A stretch of DNA of 64,000 nucleotides from positions 124,001 to 188,000 of the forward strand of contig CATXOC010000002.1 in assembly GCA_958399925.1 (NCBI GenBank), read 5' to 3'. The stretch's first letter is position 1; each line of letters opens with the position of its first letter. The position numbers were made by a program, and so were the translations under genes. Source of the DNA: an uncultured Candidatus Saccharibacteria bacterium. GTDB lineage: Bacteria; Patescibacteriota; Saccharimonadia; Saccharimonadales; Saccharimonadaceae. The notes under the pieces are model-generated. The model was given only the letters and a program-made list of their open reading frames with translations. It made no database searches and was not told the DNA's origin. Shown here one piece after another: positions 25,206 through 33,120 of this stretch.

Positions 25206-26396
25206 CTATCTTGTAATCCCTCCTATAATCTCCACAAAGCGATCGATGTCCGACTGCCGATTATTCATACCTAGCGACAAACGAATCATCGGTGGGTAAT
25301 GCTTAATATGGTTTAGATAATAGTGTACACAGAAGTATCCGCTACGCACCATCACACCGGCATCAGATAACGCCTCTGCTAACAAATGCCCATTAATCTT
25401 ATCGCTATAGAACGCAATGGTCGGAGTTGGCTCAGCATTCAAAACATGCATACCCTCCGCATCGCGTAACGTGCCGATAATTTGTTGGCTATACTGTCGC
25501 ACGTGCTCGTGCTCGGTCTTGGCGGCCGCTTGCATCCAATCAATTGCCGCACCCAGACCTATCGCTTCGGCATAGGGCTGTAAACCAGCTTCTAGTGCTG
25601 TATGAATATGCTCAGGATTATGTGCAGACAGGACAAACTCGTCTTTGGTTACGTCGTCCACCATGCCGCCGCCAATAAACTCAATATCCATGCGATCCAA
25701 TAGATCACGGCGCAACACAATTACACCCATACTTGGGCCATACATCTTATGCGAGCTAAAGCATATCGCATCGGCTGGCAGTCCTGCAATTAGGTCGTGA
25801 TAATACGACATAGTTTGCGCTGCATCAATAATGTAGATACCACCCTGCCGGTGAACTTTATCAATAACTTCCTTGATATTCTTTAGCTGACGACCATCGA
25901 TATTTGACACGGCGTTCATTACAACCAGCGCATTGGTAAAGTCATATTTGTCGACGTCAATCGAGCCATCATCATTGCGCACAATCACCTCGCGCGGGAT
26001 ACCTAGGCGCTTGGCTGTTGCCATTGTAGACAGGAACGACGAATTGTGCTCTATATCACTAGTCATTACCTTGTCGATACCATCTGGCCTTAGTTGTGAT
26101 TGAACCAAGTTTAACCCATAGGTTGTGTTCAATGTAAAACTAACAAAATAGTCTTTCTTGGACAGCTTTAATAGTTTCAGAATCTTGTCGCGCACTCCTT
26201 CGACTCGGCGATCAACCTCTAGCCCCCACTCATACTTCACGCGCTCACCGCAAGAATTAAACTTAGTATAGTATTCCTGCATTGCGTCAATCACCTGTTG
26301 GGGACGCAAGCTTTGACATGCAGAGTCGAAATAAATTGCGTCCTCTGGCAAATAAGCAAAATCATCGGCTATGTTAACCTTAGACCTTCGAAACAT
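25206..26396 (-). CDS. Class V PLP aminotransferase, cysteine-desulfurase-like
   Basis: 396 residues of the NifS/SufS fold. PLP Lys K217 (SSHKMYG), D191 in DAAQ contacting the PLP ring, H117, and a candidate catalytic C356 in RSGYFC match SufS-type desulfurases. It could mobilise sulfur for Fe-S clusters or tRNA thiolation. No SufU/IscU or MnmA partner is seen nearby. AGGAGGGGG lies before the ATG, and TATAAT at 26427-26422 gives a short leader. Other class V enzymes (kynureninase- or epimerase-like) remain possible. Confidence 0.82.
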   Translation of the reverse strand: MFRRSKVNIADDFAYLPEDAIYFDSACQSLRPQQVIDAMQEYYTKFNSCGERVKYEWGLEVDRRVEGVRDKILKLLKLSKKDYFVSFTLNTTYGLNLVQSQLRPDGIDKVMTSDIEHNSSFLSTMATAKRLGIPREVIVRNDDGSIDVDKYDFTNALVVMNAVSNIDGRQLKNIKEVIDKVHRQGGIYIIDAAQTMSYYHDLIAGLPADAICFSSHKMYGPSMGVIVLRRDLLDRMDIEFIGGGMVDDVTKDEFVLSAHNPEHIHTALEAGLQPYAEAIGLGAAIDWMQAAAKTEHEHVRQYSQQIIGTLRDAEGMHVLNAEPTPTIAFYSDKINGHLLAEALSDAGVMVRSGYFCVHYYLNHIKHYPPMIRLSLGMNNRQSDIDRFVEIIGGITR

Positions 26397-26496
26397 CCCC
26401 CTCCTTTGTTTAATTTATCTTATTATACCGATGACATAAGTATAAATAAAGGGTTCACGCGATTATTTTAGCTTTTTGTTCAGCTTAGCCCAAACC

Positions 26497-27783
26497 TCAT
26501 TCGCCTGCTAAACGTTTTAAGACGGCTTCGCGAGCAGTCTCAGCTCTATCATCAGTAACATCACCATACAAACCAAGCACACTATTTCCGCTACCAATTA
26601 AATCGTTAACTAAATCAGAAATATCATTTACTGTGACCGATCTGATCATGTCTAGAAGTTCATCAAGGTCTACAATTTCGCCAAATCGCAAATATCGTCG
26701 GAATAACGCATTCGACACGCTGCGCGGAGTTTCATACGACATTAGCTCGCCACCCACTACACTACATTTTGCAGCCGCTAAGTCGTCATCTGACAATCTG
26801 CCGTCACGCAAATTGCATAGTTCATCGGCTATTAATTTTAATAGCGCGTCCAAATTGTTGTCTTTATATGAAAAGTTGAATGACCATATTGTATACCCTG
26901 CAGTCGACTCTACCACCTGATTGAGCCTATAGACCAGTCCCTTTTCTCTAGCTTTGCCAAATATTCGCGATCCTGCACCACAAACCAACAAACGGTTTAT
27001 TATTGCCATAGTAGCAATATTTTTTAAAGTAAATACACGCGGCATAGCAAACGATAAACGCGCCGAGCATTGCTTGGTGTCTCCGCGGTGTATCGCCAGA
27101 ACGCCGCCATCGTGCAATTTCCATGATGGCAACGCAATCGCCTCGCCAGTTGGAATGTCAATATTGCTATAGTTATCAACAACTTTGGAATAGTCGCCAG
27201 CAAAATCGCCAGCAACAATAAACCTCATGTTCGATGATGTTATATACTCATCTCTATATTCGACGATGTCGGCAAGATTTATGTTTTGCAACGTAGATAT
27301 AGCTTTATCCGAAGTCATACCTGCCACACCTAGAGCGTTGTCTAATCCAAGCGCTAGCAAATAGGATGCGTCATTTAGACGTGCAGATAGTTCGTTTGTA
27401 ATGTTACTTTTTTCAGATGTAAATACTTTCTCATTTAGATCTGAATCAGCCAGCATTTGACAATGTAGAGCTAACACACGCTCGTAGTCGAATTTAGCAG
27501 AAAGCGTGAAGAAGCGAACGAATTCATTACCAGTAAAAGCATTTCTAATAGCCCCATTTTTAGCCAACGCTAATTCATACGCAGCTTTACCGCCGTAATC
27601 ACGAACATTCGAAGCCATGTGTTCATAGATATGTGGGATTTGTTGCTTGTGTTCAAAATCCCTCACTTGCCAATATCCGGCATTAAATGCAACTTCATTA
27701 TAAACAGTGCGGGCGCCCGGGAAGTCTATTATCAAGCCTCTAGCCCCGTTATTTAGCTTTATTTCTTTTATCAGGTAATTCAT
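26497..27783 (-). CDS. M16-family zinc metallopeptidase, copy A
   Basis: 428 residues in the layout of a two-lobe M16 half-enzyme. The inverted zinc motif HIYEH (H51, E54, H55) and a downstream NITNEL glutamate are present, so it should be catalytic. No signal peptide or TM. M16B enzymes act as pairs or dimers; copy B upstream (28727-30001) is ~35-40% identical by eye and could be its partner. AGGAG precedes the ATG. It ends a cassette in which a frameshifted 93-residue-type gene and a 137-residue gene lie upstream. Confidence 0.88.
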   Translation of the reverse strand: MNYLIKEIKLNNGARGLIIDFPGARTVYNEVAFNAGYWQVRDFEHKQQIPHIYEHMASNVRDYGGKAAYELALAKNGAIRNAFTGNEFVRFFTLSAKFDYERVLALHCQMLADSDLNEKVFTSEKSNITNELSARLNDASYLLALGLDNALGVAGMTSDKAISTLQNINLADIVEYRDEYITSSNMRFIVAGDFAGDYSKVVDNYSNIDIPTGEAIALPSWKLHDGGVLAIHRGDTKQCSARLSFAMPRVFTLKNIATMAIINRLLVCGAGSRIFGKAREKGLVYRLNQVVESTAGYTIWSFNFSYKDNNLDALLKLIADELCNLRDGRLSDDDLAAAKCSVVGGELMSYETPRSVSNALFRRYLRFGEIVDLDELLDMIRSVTVNDISDLVNDLIGSGNSVLGLYGDVTDDRAETAREAVLKRLAGE

Positions 27784-27806
27784 TATATACTCCTATACAC
27801 TTCCTA

Positions 27807-28108
27807 CTAATCAGTAGAGTAGTTAGCGATGTAGTCTTTTACGCGCGCCAATAACTCCTTCTCGAAAGCCGAGCGATCAGCAGTAGTAGCCTCGATGTAA
27901 TGCATTGCTAGTGTTAATAATTCACTTTCTTCTTCGTACATATAGTACTCATCATCGATAAAGGCATTATCCGTGGCATTCTATCCATCAATAGATTGGC
28001 TATATCACCAGTTGTTTTTAACGATGATGTTTCCCTGCATAATTCTTCTCGCTTAGCAGCGAGGCTATTTGGCAATTGGCTACCGTTGCCGAATAAATCT
28101 TTAATCAT
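27807..28108 (-). pseudogene. Frameshifted homologue of the 93-residue protein
   Basis: ATG 28108 opens a frame (LAAKREELCRE...) that matches the start of the intact gene at 30050-30331 (LAAVRRELCK...). After ~45 codons the match continues only in another frame (FIDDEYYMYEEESELLTLA versus LIDDQYDMLEDESDLLTA) to a stop at 27807. One base is missing near 27977-27983. A leaderless-type TATAAT lies upstream. This is a recently broken paralogue, or a sequencing error. Confidence 0.78.
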
Positions 28109-28114
28109 AGTTTT

Positions 28115-28120
28115 ATTATA
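28115..28120 (-). promoter_or_regulatory. -10 box of the frameshifted gene
   Basis: TATAAT, 6 bases before ATG 28108. The intact promoter suggests the break is recent. Confidence 0.5.
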
Positions 28121-28166
28121 GTGTATTTTAATGCTATGGTTAGAGCTAATGGAGTGTGTTGACAAC

Positions 28167-28580
28167 TTACTCTGAACCTGGCCCAGTATATTTCCCACGG
28201 TGAGTACCGTTATCATGACCTCCTTTTTCATTACCATAATTATCGTGGTTCTTAAGGTAAGCAATATATTTATCAGGCACATCATCCTCTAGGTTCTTAC
28301 GAAAGTGTGGCAACCAATCAATGTCATCCTTTTTGCCCAATGACACCACCTCTTGCATTGTACCTAAGTACTCGCTTAGATCCACCATCACATCCCCAAG
28401 ATTAACCATCTGTGTTACGGTATACACCAAATTGATTAGTGCATTTATAAAATCCGGCGTTATATTATCTTGACTATCGATAAGGCATAATACAGAAAGT
28501 GCTATCTTCTCATCATTGTCCAAATCTTTTGCATACGCAATCCATTTCAAACACTCACGATCTTTCATCTCGTTACCCAT
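28167..28580 (-). CDS. Unknown 137-residue protein, copy A (M16 cassette)
   Basis: About 80% identical to the product of 30386-30820. Mostly helical middle part (LSVLCLIDSQDNITPDFIN..LVYTVTQM), then a Gly/His/Asn-rich C-terminal tail (HDNYGNEKGG..DNGTHRGKYTGPGSE) conserved between copies. No signal peptide or TM. The tail looks flexible and could be a peptide released or recognised by the adjacent M16 peptidase (inference). CATAAT on minus ends 5 bases before the ATG. Confidence 0.75.
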   Translation of the reverse strand: MGNEMKDRECLKWIAYAKDLDNDEKIALSVLCLIDSQDNITPDFINALINLVYTVTQMVNLGDVMVDLSEYLGTMQEVVSLGKKDDIDWLPHFRKNLEDDVPDKYIAYLKNHDNYGNEKGGHDNGTHRGKYTGPGSE

Positions 28581-28585
28581 ATACT

Positions 28586-28591
28586 ATTATG
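28586..28591 (-). promoter_or_regulatory. -10 box of copy A 137-residue gene
   Basis: CATAAT, 5 bases before ATG 28580. The surrounding ~20 bases are repeated upstream of copy B, so the promoter was duplicated with the gene. Confidence 0.5.
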
Positions 28592-28726
28592 ATACTATAA
28601 AGTTTTGTAATGAGCAGTTTTTAAACTTGCTCAGGTTTGTTTCGACCGATAGGCGTCGACCCTAGCAAGGTAGGCTGTTTGCCTTAACTTACTATAGTGT
28701 AGTCCATCCCCACCTAATGTATTTTG

Positions 28727-30001
28727 TCAAGCAATACATTTATTCAGCATCTCATATGCGTCATTTACCTGCCCGTCCGACACACTGCCACATAGCACGA
28801 ATGGTCGTATATCACTATCCATAAATTCCCTAACTAAGGTTACAACTTCATCCAGCTTGATCGAACGAATGATATCTGGCCTAGCGTTTAGATCAATAAT
28901 CTCACCGGTTCTAAGATACCTAGCCTCTATAGCATTAAGAATAGACTCAGGCGTCTCATAAAGCATATTCTCGTAACCAATAAGTTTACTCTTAGTGTGC
29001 TCTAATTCACGTTCGTCAATTTCACCATTCGCCACACCTTTTATGGCTTCTGTAGCTAGTTTTACTAGTGCAACTAAGTTCTCTGGCTTACATTTAAATC
29101 TAAAATAGTCTATGGTTGCATCTCTACGCACGATATTTTGCATTCCCATTGCATATACCAACCCCGCAGAGCGCGCCTTGCCGTACACCCGTGTTGTCTT
29201 ATCACCAGTCAGCAACACCCCAACTAGCCACATAATCATTGATTCGCGCACCGTTAGTGGACGAGGTAGCATGAATCCAACTCTAGCCGTAATAATAGTA
29301 CCTCGCAGATCGGCTACACGAAGCCGCCTTTCAACGGGACAAGTCCTACGAGGCGTAATCATCTCACCCTTAGGTAGATTGATATCACCAAAGCTATTCG
29401 CTACGCCGTAATCACCTGCAAAATCTCCAGCCAGTAAGAACCGCATATTGTTAGTTGCGTGAGTTTGGGCGCGATAATTATTAACATCTTTAATATCTAC
29501 ATTCTTAAGCGTTTCTATTGCATCATGCGGAGTCATTCGCGGCAAGCCTACACTGTTCAGCATTGCTACATCTAGCAAATAATTAACCTTGCTAGAATCA
29601 GCCAACAGCTCACTAGTTATATTTTTCTTTTCTGTCTCTAAATCAGCATCGTTATAATCTGGATTTTCAAGCATGTACTTCTGCAGCCGAACAATGCGGT
29701 CTATGTCAAAAGCGGGGCATTTGACTGTATATTTTGTGTACATATTATTAGTAAAAGCATTGTTATAACCACCATTTCGCCGAAGCTCGCTTTCATAGTT
29801 ATTCCAATCTGCACATCTCTTTACATGGCTCGCTAGATGCTCGTATAGATGCGGCGTCTGTTGCTTTTTCTCATAGTCATCAACCGACCAATAACCACCA
29901 TTGAATACAATCCTGCTACATGCAGTGCGCGCGTTAGGAACGTCAATAATTACACCTTCTACGCCATTGTCGAGTTTTACTTCTTTGATTTTATAGTTCA
30001 T
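28727..30001 (-). CDS. M16-family zinc metallopeptidase, copy B
   Basis: 424 residues, collinear with copy A. The zinc motif HLYEH (H51, E54, H55) and downstream NITSEL are intact. Shared features include the ~40-residue N-terminal strand, AGDFAGDY and GKAR(S/E)xGLVY. Divergence from copy A (~60% different) is far greater than that of the neighbouring 140-residue genes. Soluble by sequence. Preceded closely by the 93-residue gene. Confidence 0.88.
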   Translation of the reverse strand: MNYKIKEVKLDNGVEGVIIDVPNARTACSRIVFNGGYWSVDDYEKKQQTPHLYEHLASHVKRCADWNNYESELRRNGGYNNAFTNNMYTKYTVKCPAFDIDRIVRLQKYMLENPDYNDADLETEKKNITSELLADSSKVNYLLDVAMLNSVGLPRMTPHDAIETLKNVDIKDVNNYRAQTHATNNMRFLLAGDFAGDYGVANSFGDINLPKGEMITPRRTCPVERRLRVADLRGTIITARVGFMLPRPLTVRESMIMWLVGVLLTGDKTTRVYGKARSAGLVYAMGMQNIVRRDATIDYFRFKCKPENLVALVKLATEAIKGVANGEIDERELEHTKSKLIGYENMLYETPESILNAIEARYLRTGEIIDLNARPDIIRSIKLDEVVTLVREFMDSDIRPFVLCGSVSDGQVNDAYEMLNKCIA

Positions 30002-30049
30002 AAGTTCCTTTCATAATATGGTGGCAGTCAGATTCGCATTAGTTATAAC

Positions 30050-30331
30050 CTAAGCTTGATCTCCATATTTATCTAGATACTTCTTCGAAAGCTGAACTAG
30101 CTCATTCGCAGCCTCGTTGCAGTCTTGGTCGCTGGCTTCTCGATACACTAAACACGCCGTCAGTAAATCGCTTTCATCTTCTAACATGTCATATTGATCA
30201 TCGATTAAACTATCGCTGAGCCCGATTTTTTCAGATAGTTTGCCTGCCATTTTTGATATTGTCGGTGCTGTTTTAATTATTTTGCATAGCTCGCGACGAA
30301 CTGCCGCTAGCTCATTGTTTCTATTACTCAT
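30050..30331 (-). CDS. Unknown 93-residue acidic helical protein (M16 cassette)
   Basis: Highly charged and probably all-helical; no TM or known domain. It is intact here, while its paralogue in cassette A is frameshifted. Position between the 144-residue gene and the M16 gene is the same in both cassettes, implying a shared function such as chaperone, inhibitor or substrate. The alternative is an accessory gene in decay. Confidence 0.65.
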   Translation of the reverse strand: MSNRNNELAAVRRELCKIIKTAPTISKMAGKLSEKIGLSDSLIDDQYDMLEDESDLLTACLVYREASDQDCNEAANELVQLSKKYLDKYGDQA

Positions 30332-30385
30332 ATTCTCTATATCTATATTAATCCATGAAAAAGCAGTTTTAAGTCATGCTCGGTA

Positions 30386-30820
30386 CTATTGGGACGCATT
30401 GGCTACCTGCTCTGAACCCGGCCCAGTATATTTTCCACGGTGTGTGCCGTTATCACTACCTCCTTTTTCACTACCATAGTTATCGTGGCTCTTAAGGTAA
30501 GCCCTATATTTGTCGGGTATATAATCCTCTAGAGCCTTGCGAAAGTGCGGTAACCAATCAATGTCATCTTCTTTGCCTAGCGATACTACCTCTTGCATTG
30601 TACCCAAATATTCACTTAAGTCCACAGATAAGCCTCCGAGGTTGGTCATCTGCGTTACAGTGTACACCAAATTAATTAGGGAATTTATAAAATCTGGCGT
30701 TATATTCTCTTGGCTATCAATAAGACATAATACAGAAAGGGCTATCTTCTCATCGTTATCCAAATCTTTTGCATGTGCAATCGGCTCTAAACACTTATGC
30801 TCTTTCATCTCGTTACCCAT
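30386..30820 (-). CDS. Unknown 144-residue protein, copy B (M16 cassette)
   Basis: Close paralogue of the 28167-28580 product, with seven extra C-terminal residues after the shared GKYTGPGSE. Strongly conserved core (AKDLDNDEKIALSVLCLIDSQ) and Gly/Asn tail. The same CATAAT box 5 bases before the ATG is present. Nucleotide similarity to copy A is high through the coding region and promoter, which argues for recent duplication or gene conversion. Confidence 0.75.
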   Translation of the reverse strand: MGNEMKEHKCLEPIAHAKDLDNDEKIALSVLCLIDSQENITPDFINSLINLVYTVTQMTNLGGLSVDLSEYLGTMQEVVSLGKEDDIDWLPHFRKALEDYIPDKYRAYLKSHDNYGSEKGGSDNGTHRGKYTGPGSEQVANASQ

Positions 30821-30865
30821 ATACTATTATGATACTATAAAATTTATAAAGAATTATTGGTGTAG

Positions 30866-31180
30866 CTAAATTATCTTAAAAATAAAGTACGTTTTGCTAT
30901 CTATACTCACTTCGCCTGAATATATATAATCTCGCCCATCAGTTAACTTCATTATGAAGTCATCTGGTGAGTACGGATTTGATAGTAGCTCGTTAATAAT
31001 TACGTATATTTGCTTTAGCTTTCCTGCATTACCCTCAACCAGTACACCTTCAGTCTGATCGTAACGAGCTATTTTTAAAACACTACACTTATCAATTTGG
31101 CTATTGACCTTGTTTAGAATGGCTAAGCACTCATCATTCATTAAACGTGAATCGCTAGCTGCATCAATAACATTTATCAC
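30866..31180 (-). CDS. Unknown 104-residue protein
   Basis: GTG start with GGGGGAG upstream. A mixed alpha/beta small protein, with neither signal peptide nor TM. First gene before the M16 cassettes, so possibly co-transcribed, though copy B has its own -10 box. No family recognised. Confidence 0.55.
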   Translation of the reverse strand: MINVIDAASDSRLMNDECLAILNKVNSQIDKCSVLKIARYDQTEGVLVEGNAGKLKQIYVIINELLSNPYSPDDFIMKLTDGRDYIYSGEVSIDSKTYFIFKII

Positions 31181-31253
31181 TTGCTCCCCCGATTTAGTAC
31201 TAATTATTTAATTCATTATACATTAATAATAACCAACGCAGAGCAAAACAACC

Positions 31254-31280
31254 AAAAAGAGGTTACCTAATGTAACCTCT
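31254..31280 (-). terminator. Intrinsic terminator of the FIVAR surface protein gene
   Basis: AGAGGTTAC (31258-31266) pairs with GTAACCTCT (31272-31280) around a 5-base loop. On minus a U-run follows (A-run 31254-31258). Confidence 0.9.
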
Positions 31281-31303
31281 TATATTAGCTATAAGCTAAC
31301 TAA

Positions 31304-32143
31304 TTATAATTCAGCGCCGGTGTTAGGAGCAGTAACCTTAGATTCAGATGCACCATTATTGCTTGCGCTAGGTTTGGTAACTTCTAGATTACTGTTACCC
31401 GAGCTATCAGCATCGCCAGTCTGATTGTCATTTTTACTGTTGCCAGAGTTCGACTCGCTATTGTTGTCGCCTTTTACACCAGAAACCTTCACTAGAGCAG
31501 CAACTGCCTTCTTTAGATTCTCAGTCGCAGCATCGATGCCCTTAGTTGCAGCACCATTGTTGCCCTTGTATTCAACGTTTGCGTCGTATACAGCCTTGAC
31601 TGCATCGTAAGCCTTACTGTAAGCACTGTAGCTCTCTTTACTATAGGCATTAGCGTCTAGCTTACCTTCACCTAGTTCAACAGCAAGTGCCATTTCACTA
31701 TCTAGTTGAGCCTTTGCACCCTTTTCCTTCCAAACAGAATTGGCATCATCATTCAACAGCTGGTTAATCGACCCGGTAGCGCCTTTGACTATATTGTCAA
31801 GATTCCCTGTAAACTTCCCAGTTTCTATGTCATTAACATTTTGCTTGGCTAAATTCAACACATCCAAGAAGGACTTAATCTTATCTGAGTTGAAGTATGT
31901 AGAATACTTAGTTGTATTGTAAGTCTTCTGGAAGCTCTCAGCCTTAGCAATAGCATCCTTCAAAGGCTTTATTTTGCTAGCATCTTCCTCTGAAATAGCG
32001 CTGGCATTATATGCATGCGACAAACTCAAAACAGTTGGCGCTGCAATTCCCGCTAGCAGGCTAACACCCAACAAAGAAACTCCCGCTACCTTAAAGCCAG
32101 TTGATGACTTTAGGCTAAATTTACTGGACTTATTAGATACCAT
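31304..32143 (-). CDS. Exported FIVAR-domain surface protein with PNTG-type C-terminus
   Basis: 279 residues. A basic N-terminus and hydrophobic stretch (VAGVSLLGVSLLAGIAAPTVL) ending in small residues form a signal peptide or anchor. A FIVAR-like three-helix module follows around residues 150-225 (AYSKESYSAYSKAYDAVKAV...AATENLKKAVAALV), then a Ser/Asn/Gly-rich spacer, and the protein ends APNTGAEL. APNTG resembles a sortase motif, but the usual hydrophobic helix and basic tail are missing. ATG 32143 has AAAGGAGG at ideal spacing. Likely a cell-wall or adhesin-type protein; expression is probably phase variable through the G8 promoter tract. Confidence 0.8.
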   Translation of the reverse strand: MVSNKSSKFSLKSSTGFKVAGVSLLGVSLLAGIAAPTVLSLSHAYNASAISEEDASKIKPLKDAIAKAESFQKTYNTTKYSTYFNSDKIKSFLDVLNLAKQNVNDIETGKFTGNLDNIVKGATGSINQLLNDDANSVWKEKGAKAQLDSEMALAVELGEGKLDANAYSKESYSAYSKAYDAVKAVYDANVEYKGNNGAATKGIDAATENLKKAVAALVKVSGVKGDNNSESNSGNSKNDNQTGDADSSGNSNLEVTKPSASNNGASESKVTAPNTGAEL

Positions 32144-32171
32144 AAATTTCCTCCTTTTCTTATCCACTAAC

Positions 32172-32201
32172 ATGTTACCCCCCCCGCAACATTTTCGTCA
32201 A
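32172..32201 (-). promoter_or_regulatory. Promoter with poly-G spacer (surface protein gene)
   Basis: TTGACG (32201-32196), an 18-base spacer that includes eight consecutive Gs, then TAACAT (32177-32172). One G fewer would give the optimal 17-base spacing. Confidence 0.65.
32178..32185 (-). repeat. Poly-G(8) tract between -35 and -10
   Basis: Eight C on plus, eight G on minus, directly abutting the -10 box. Slippage would alter promoter spacing. Confidence 0.8.
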
Positions 32202-32284
32202 GCCTCTAGCGCAATAGCTATGTAGTAATATTAACATTTATGCTATGTAAACTCGCCACAGCAAACGCCCGCCAAATTCTGTTG

Positions 32285-32290
32285 TATTAT
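32285..32290 (+). promoter_or_regulatory. -10 box of the pseudouridine synthase gene
   Basis: TATTAT, 6 bases before ATG 32297; leaderless type. Confidence 0.5.
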
Positions 32291-32296
32291 ATAGTT

Positions 32297-32989
32297 ATGA
32301 GATTAAACAAATATATTGCACTGGCAACCGGTGTTAGCCGGCGCGAGGCAGATGATTTAATTGCGTCGGGAGTTGTAGCAGTAAACGGAGAGCAAGCCAA
32401 GCTAGGCGAACCAGTTGACGAGAACGCTAAAGTTGCCGTACGCGGACAGTTAGTTCAGCTGCCTGAGTCACGTACAGTTATAGTATTGAATAAGCCAGTC
32501 GGCTATGTTTGCTCGCGTAATGCTCAGGCTAAGGGAGCTCAGACTGTCTATGCGCTATTGCCTGACAAGTACAAAAAGTTAAAGACCATCGGTCGTCTAG
32601 ATAAAGATTCGTCTGGACTAATCATGTTAACCAATGACGGTGATTTAGCTTTTCGCCTAACTCACCCAAAATTTGCTAAGACGAAGCAGTACCTAGTAAC
32701 CATTAATAAAGCGCTGGAGCCTCTACATCAGCAGATGATCAACGACTTTGGCGTCAATCTGCCTGACGGCCGTAGTCAGCTAGGGCTAGAGAAATTAAAC
32801 GACAATCGTCGCGAATGGCGTGTCGTTATGCATGAAGGACGCAATCGCCAGATTAGACGCACTTTTGCTGCTCTAGGTTACACCGTAATCAAGCTGCACC
32901 GTACTGACTTTGATAACATTTCACTATCTGGGTTAAAACCCGGTAAATTTATCGAGCTGACAGAGGCTGAGATTAGCCATATTAGCTAA
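32297..32989 (+). CDS. Pseudouridine synthase, RsuA/RluB/RluE/RluF family
   Basis: 230 residues. N-terminal S4 RNA-binding domain (RLNKYIALATGVSRREADDLI) then the catalytic domain with GRLDKDSSGLIML carrying the catalytic Asp, and RNRQIRRTFAALGY near the end. It isomerises uridine in rRNA; whether 16S (RsuA) or 23S (RluB/E/F) cannot be settled by eye. ATG 32297 gives the standard S4 start. Confidence 0.93.
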   Translation: MRLNKYIALATGVSRREADDLIASGVVAVNGEQAKLGEPVDENAKVAVRGQLVQLPESRTVIVLNKPVGYVCSRNAQAKGAQTVYALLPDKYKKLKTIGRLDKDSSGLIMLTNDGDLAFRLTHPKFAKTKQYLVTINKALEPLHQQMINDFGVNLPDGRSQLGLEKLNDNRREWRVVMHEGRNRQIRRTFAALGYTVIKLHRTDFDNISLSGLKPGKFIELTEAEISHIS

Positions 32990-33070
32990 CTTCACACACG
33001 ACTCATAGCATCTATAAAACCAGCTCTAACCCATATAGTTCAATTCATAAACTAACCATACACACCATAA

Positions 33071-33097
33071 AAAGACCCGCTAAATCAGCGGGTCTTT
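33071..33097. terminator. Bidirectional terminator between rsuA-like gene and fusA
   Basis: AAAGACCCGCT pairs with AGCGGGTCTTT across a 5-base loop, with A-run on the left and T-run on the right, so it works for both convergent genes. Confidence 0.9.
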
Positions 33098-33120
33098 TGC
33101 TCAATCAGGATATTGCCTAA

